Below, piece by piece: positions 62,380 to 64,000 of a DNA stretch of 64,000 nt (position 1 is its first letter; every line of letters begins with the position of its first letter). The translations under genes were made by a program, and so were the position numbers. The DNA comes from JAWLDA01 sp041686855 (GTDB lineage: Bacteria > Bacillota > Limnochordia > DTU080 > RSA5): positions 62,001 to 126,000 of the forward strand of contig JAWLDA010000009.1 of assembly GCA_041686855.1 (NCBI GenBank), written 5' to 3'. A model generated the notes under the pieces. The model was not told the origin of the DNA and ran no database searches. It worked only from the letters and a program-made list of their open reading frames with translations.

Positions 62380-62799
62380 TTATTTGAATTGGTAGGTCTC
62401 GCGGTTAGTCCACGCGGACGGATCGGGAATGAGGAATTCTACACTATGGCCGTCGATCTGCACAAAGGCGGCGGGACCGAGAGGACCAATAAACGGCGCT
62501 TTCGTCACGTGCCGGCCTTTTAAGTGCGGCCAAATCTCACGCACGGCGAAACAGAAATGCATCGATTTTTGCTTGAGTGTTTTGGGTGTGTCGTCTGGGT
62601 GGTTTAACTCCTCAATACCGTTGACGACGGGGCTCACCCGCACGCCTGTTTCTGGGATCTGGATTGCTTTGGGGTGGGGACGATCGACCCAAAATCCAAG
62701 GTGATGAAGCTCGTTTAAGCTTACACGCTCCGCCAGCTTCAGAATGGTGGATCCGTACTTCTCCCAATGTTCGTGGGCAAATCCCTCTGGAAGTTTCAT
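62380..62799 (-). CDS. Small VOC/glyoxalase-like protein
   Basis: 139 residues from an ATG with GAGGTG seven nt upstream. The order of strands in the second half (SMHFCFAVREIWPHLKGRHV, then GPAAFVQIDGHSVEFLIPD) looks like a vicinal-oxygen-chelate domain, with His and Glu placed as possible metal ligands. The match is weak and I assign no reaction. Confidence 0.55.
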   Translation of the reverse strand: MKLPEGFAHEHWEKYGSTILKLAERVSLNELHHLGFWVDRPHPKAIQIPETGVRVSPVVNGIEELNHPDDTPKTLKQKSMHFCFAVREIWPHLKGRHVTKAPFIGPLGPAAFVQIDGHSVEFLIPDPSAWTNRETYQFK

Positions 62800-62852
62800 T
62801 GATGAACACCTCGTGATGACTGTGTCGTGGGGTTTGGAATATTGCGCAGAGA

Positions 62853-64000
62853 CTATGTGCCTTGCCCCGACGTATGTCGGATTAACGTGGCGACAATCTC
62901 ATTGTGACCTCGGCTCTTCGCCCAAGCGATCGGGGTTGCCCAGCCGGCCCATTGAGGCTCGCGGGGCAGGTTGGGATCCGCGCCTCGACTAAGGAGGAGT
63001 TTGACCATCCCTACCTGTCCATACTTCGCGGCATATCCGAGCGGGGTCGAGTGAAACTCGTCGTCGATTGCGTTGATATCGGCGCCATGATCGATAAAGA
63101 GCGAAGCTTGTTCTGCGTCTCCCGCTTTGGCCAATCGATGAAGCGGTGTCACGCGTAACCAGTCACCTTGAAACGGAAACTCTGCAGGACCGGCGGGGTC
63201 CATTCCATGGGCAAACAACTGCTCGGTTATCTCCCGGGTCTTCCCAGGCACGGAGACCTTTGTGGGCAGGTCCGGTTGATATCGAAGCATCAATTGGAGG
63301 AATGGTTCGTGCTGTGCAGCGCCGGCTAGCGCCTCCGGGTCGTCGGCGAGACTGGGATTCGCCGCAAAGACCGCTGCCGCCGTTTGAAGATCGTTGTAAT
63401 AGGCCAAGAGTGAGACGCTGCGAGCCGCGCCGTAGGTGCACAGGAGGTCGACCATGGCGCGGTCACCATTCATGATCGCCCGACTCAAGGTGTCCGCCGA
63501 GCTCTCCACTTCTACATTAGGATAGGCACCACGTTCGAGGAGGAGCTTTGCAATCTCGGCGTGTCCGTTCACGACGGCGGCGTACAGCGCGTGCCCTCTC
63601 GGCGCAATTCCCTCCTCGGGGAGATTGGGGTCCGCCCCTCGGGAAAGGAGGAGGTTCACGATCTCAAGATGCCCTCCGGCGGCAGCGTTGCGTAAGGGCG
63701 TCCCGGAGCAGGGGTAGTACGTCACATACTCTGACGGTCGGTTGGCGAGACTCGGATCGGCGTCGAGGAGTTCCTCAACTCTTGTGGTATCGCCGATATA
63801 CGCAGCCGTGCAAATGTCGCAGTAAGCACCCTTGGCGCGCAGGAGCTCGATCACTTCGAGTGGTGTCGCCGGAAGCTCGTGGCGCCAAGCTCGATAGTGA
63901 TAGTCGCCGTTGTTGAGCTGAATCGGTCGGGCACCGTCGAGTCGCATCACATCGATATCTGCGCCCCGTTCTATCAATTCATTGATCATGTCAATGTGTC
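62853..64000 (-). CDS. Ankyrin repeat protein, 5' end outside window
   Basis: The frame is open to the right edge (an internal ATG lies at 63989). Some ten ankyrin-like units are seen, for example TPLRNAAAGGHLEIVNLLLS, RGADPNLPEEG and a last unit TPLGYAAKYGQVGMVKLLLS. It is probably a protein-protein interaction scaffold in the cytosol. No other domain is visible in the part present. The divergent spacing to other genes tells nothing about the partner. Confidence 0.88.
   Translation of the reverse strand, partial: HIDMINELIERGADIDVMRLDGARPIQLNNGDYHYRAWRHELPATPLEVIELLRAKGAYCDICTAAYIGDTTRVEELLDADPSLANRPSEYVTYYPCSGTPLRNAAAGGHLEIVNLLLSRGADPNLPEEGIAPRGHALYAAVVNGHAEIAKLLLERGAYPNVEVESSADTLSRAIMNGDRAMVDLLCTYGAARSVSLLAYYNDLQTAAAVFAANPSLADDPEALAGAAQHEPFLQLMLRYQPDLPTKVSVPGKTREITEQLFAHGMDPAGPAEFPFQGDWLRVTPLHRLAKAGDAEQASLFIDHGADINAIDDEFHSTPLGYAAKYGQVGMVKLLLSRGADPNLPREPQWAGWATPIAWAKSRGHNEIVATLIRHTSGQGT

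Noticed and set aside
1..64000. tRNA or rRNA genes, insertion sequences, prophage
   Set aside because: No cloverleaf signatures, transposase motifs or phage genes were found by reading both strands.

Overview
The window most resembles a chromosome piece from an endospore-forming member of the Bacillota (Firmicutes) with a second, outer membrane. The spore-former evidence is a gerA-gerC-gerB germinant-receptor operon, a GerW/YtfJ gene beside a DUF2953 gene, a Spo0E-like phosphatase, a T-box leader on a citramalate synthase, and a stand-alone rpsD of the cysteine-containing type. The outer-membrane evidence is a two-partner secretion pair (an FhaC/ShlB-type beta-barrel and a filamentous-haemagglutinin-type exoprotein), a CsgG-family protein, and a sugar-binding protein with a type I signal peptide instead of a lipobox. 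Base composition is moderately GC-rich. GTG and TTG starts are common, and CTG and ATT starts look likely in one operon. No tRNA, rRNA, CRISPR array, insertion sequence or phage gene was recognised. I cannot name the species.

Layout. 1-3934: 3' part of a reducing type I polyketide synthase. 3984-10579 (minus): quinol nitric oxide reductase, LacI regulator, solute-binding protein, DUF4838 protein and an SDR, with a LacI-type operator at 9673-9696. 10762-11061: ndh remnant. 11270-25182 (plus): a run of exported proteins (TpsB, TpsA, DUF4412-like, PKD-PEGA, CsgG, large metalloprotease). 25630-28321: perR-katG. 28531-29148: glutamine-rich repeat protein. 29407-31160: sugar isomerase and Gfo/Idh/MocA dehydrogenase. 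31298-31925: three-copy non-coding repeat block. 32276-33855: DUF1858-like protein and Thr/Ser dehydratase.

33775-36828 (minus): MFS carrier, aldo/keto reductase, and a TlpA-like gene with an in-frame TGA at its active site followed by a SECIS-like hairpin, so probably a selenoprotein. 37010-41206 (plus): germination operon. 41332-43442 (minus): ECF sigma, anti-sigma, DUF2953 and GerW, joined by overlapping stops and starts. 43595-46857: unknown protein, decayed hydroxyacid dehydrogenase, MFS pump, and a divergent ArsR-SRPBCC pair with a palindromic operator. 46891-49569: Spo0E-like, SelO, rpsD. 49585-55794: branched-chain amino-acid genes cimA (T-box with an Ile ATC specifier) and ilvD, flanking a DUF5995 protein and a beta-helix protein. 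55800-64000: TSUP exporter, PEP/pyruvate-binding fusion protein, TetR/ABC-2 exporter operon, polysaccharide deacetylase, VOC-like protein and an ankyrin protein cut by the window edge.

How the parts fit. Oxidative and nitrosative defence (katG/perR, qNOR, the TlpA-like selenoprotein), sporulation and germination, and cell-surface display are all represented. The best candidates for something undescribed are the Sec-Gly-Cys thioredoxin-like protein, the exported-protein locus at 11270-25182, the repeat block at 31298-31925, and the sigma-to-GerW operon with unusual start codons.
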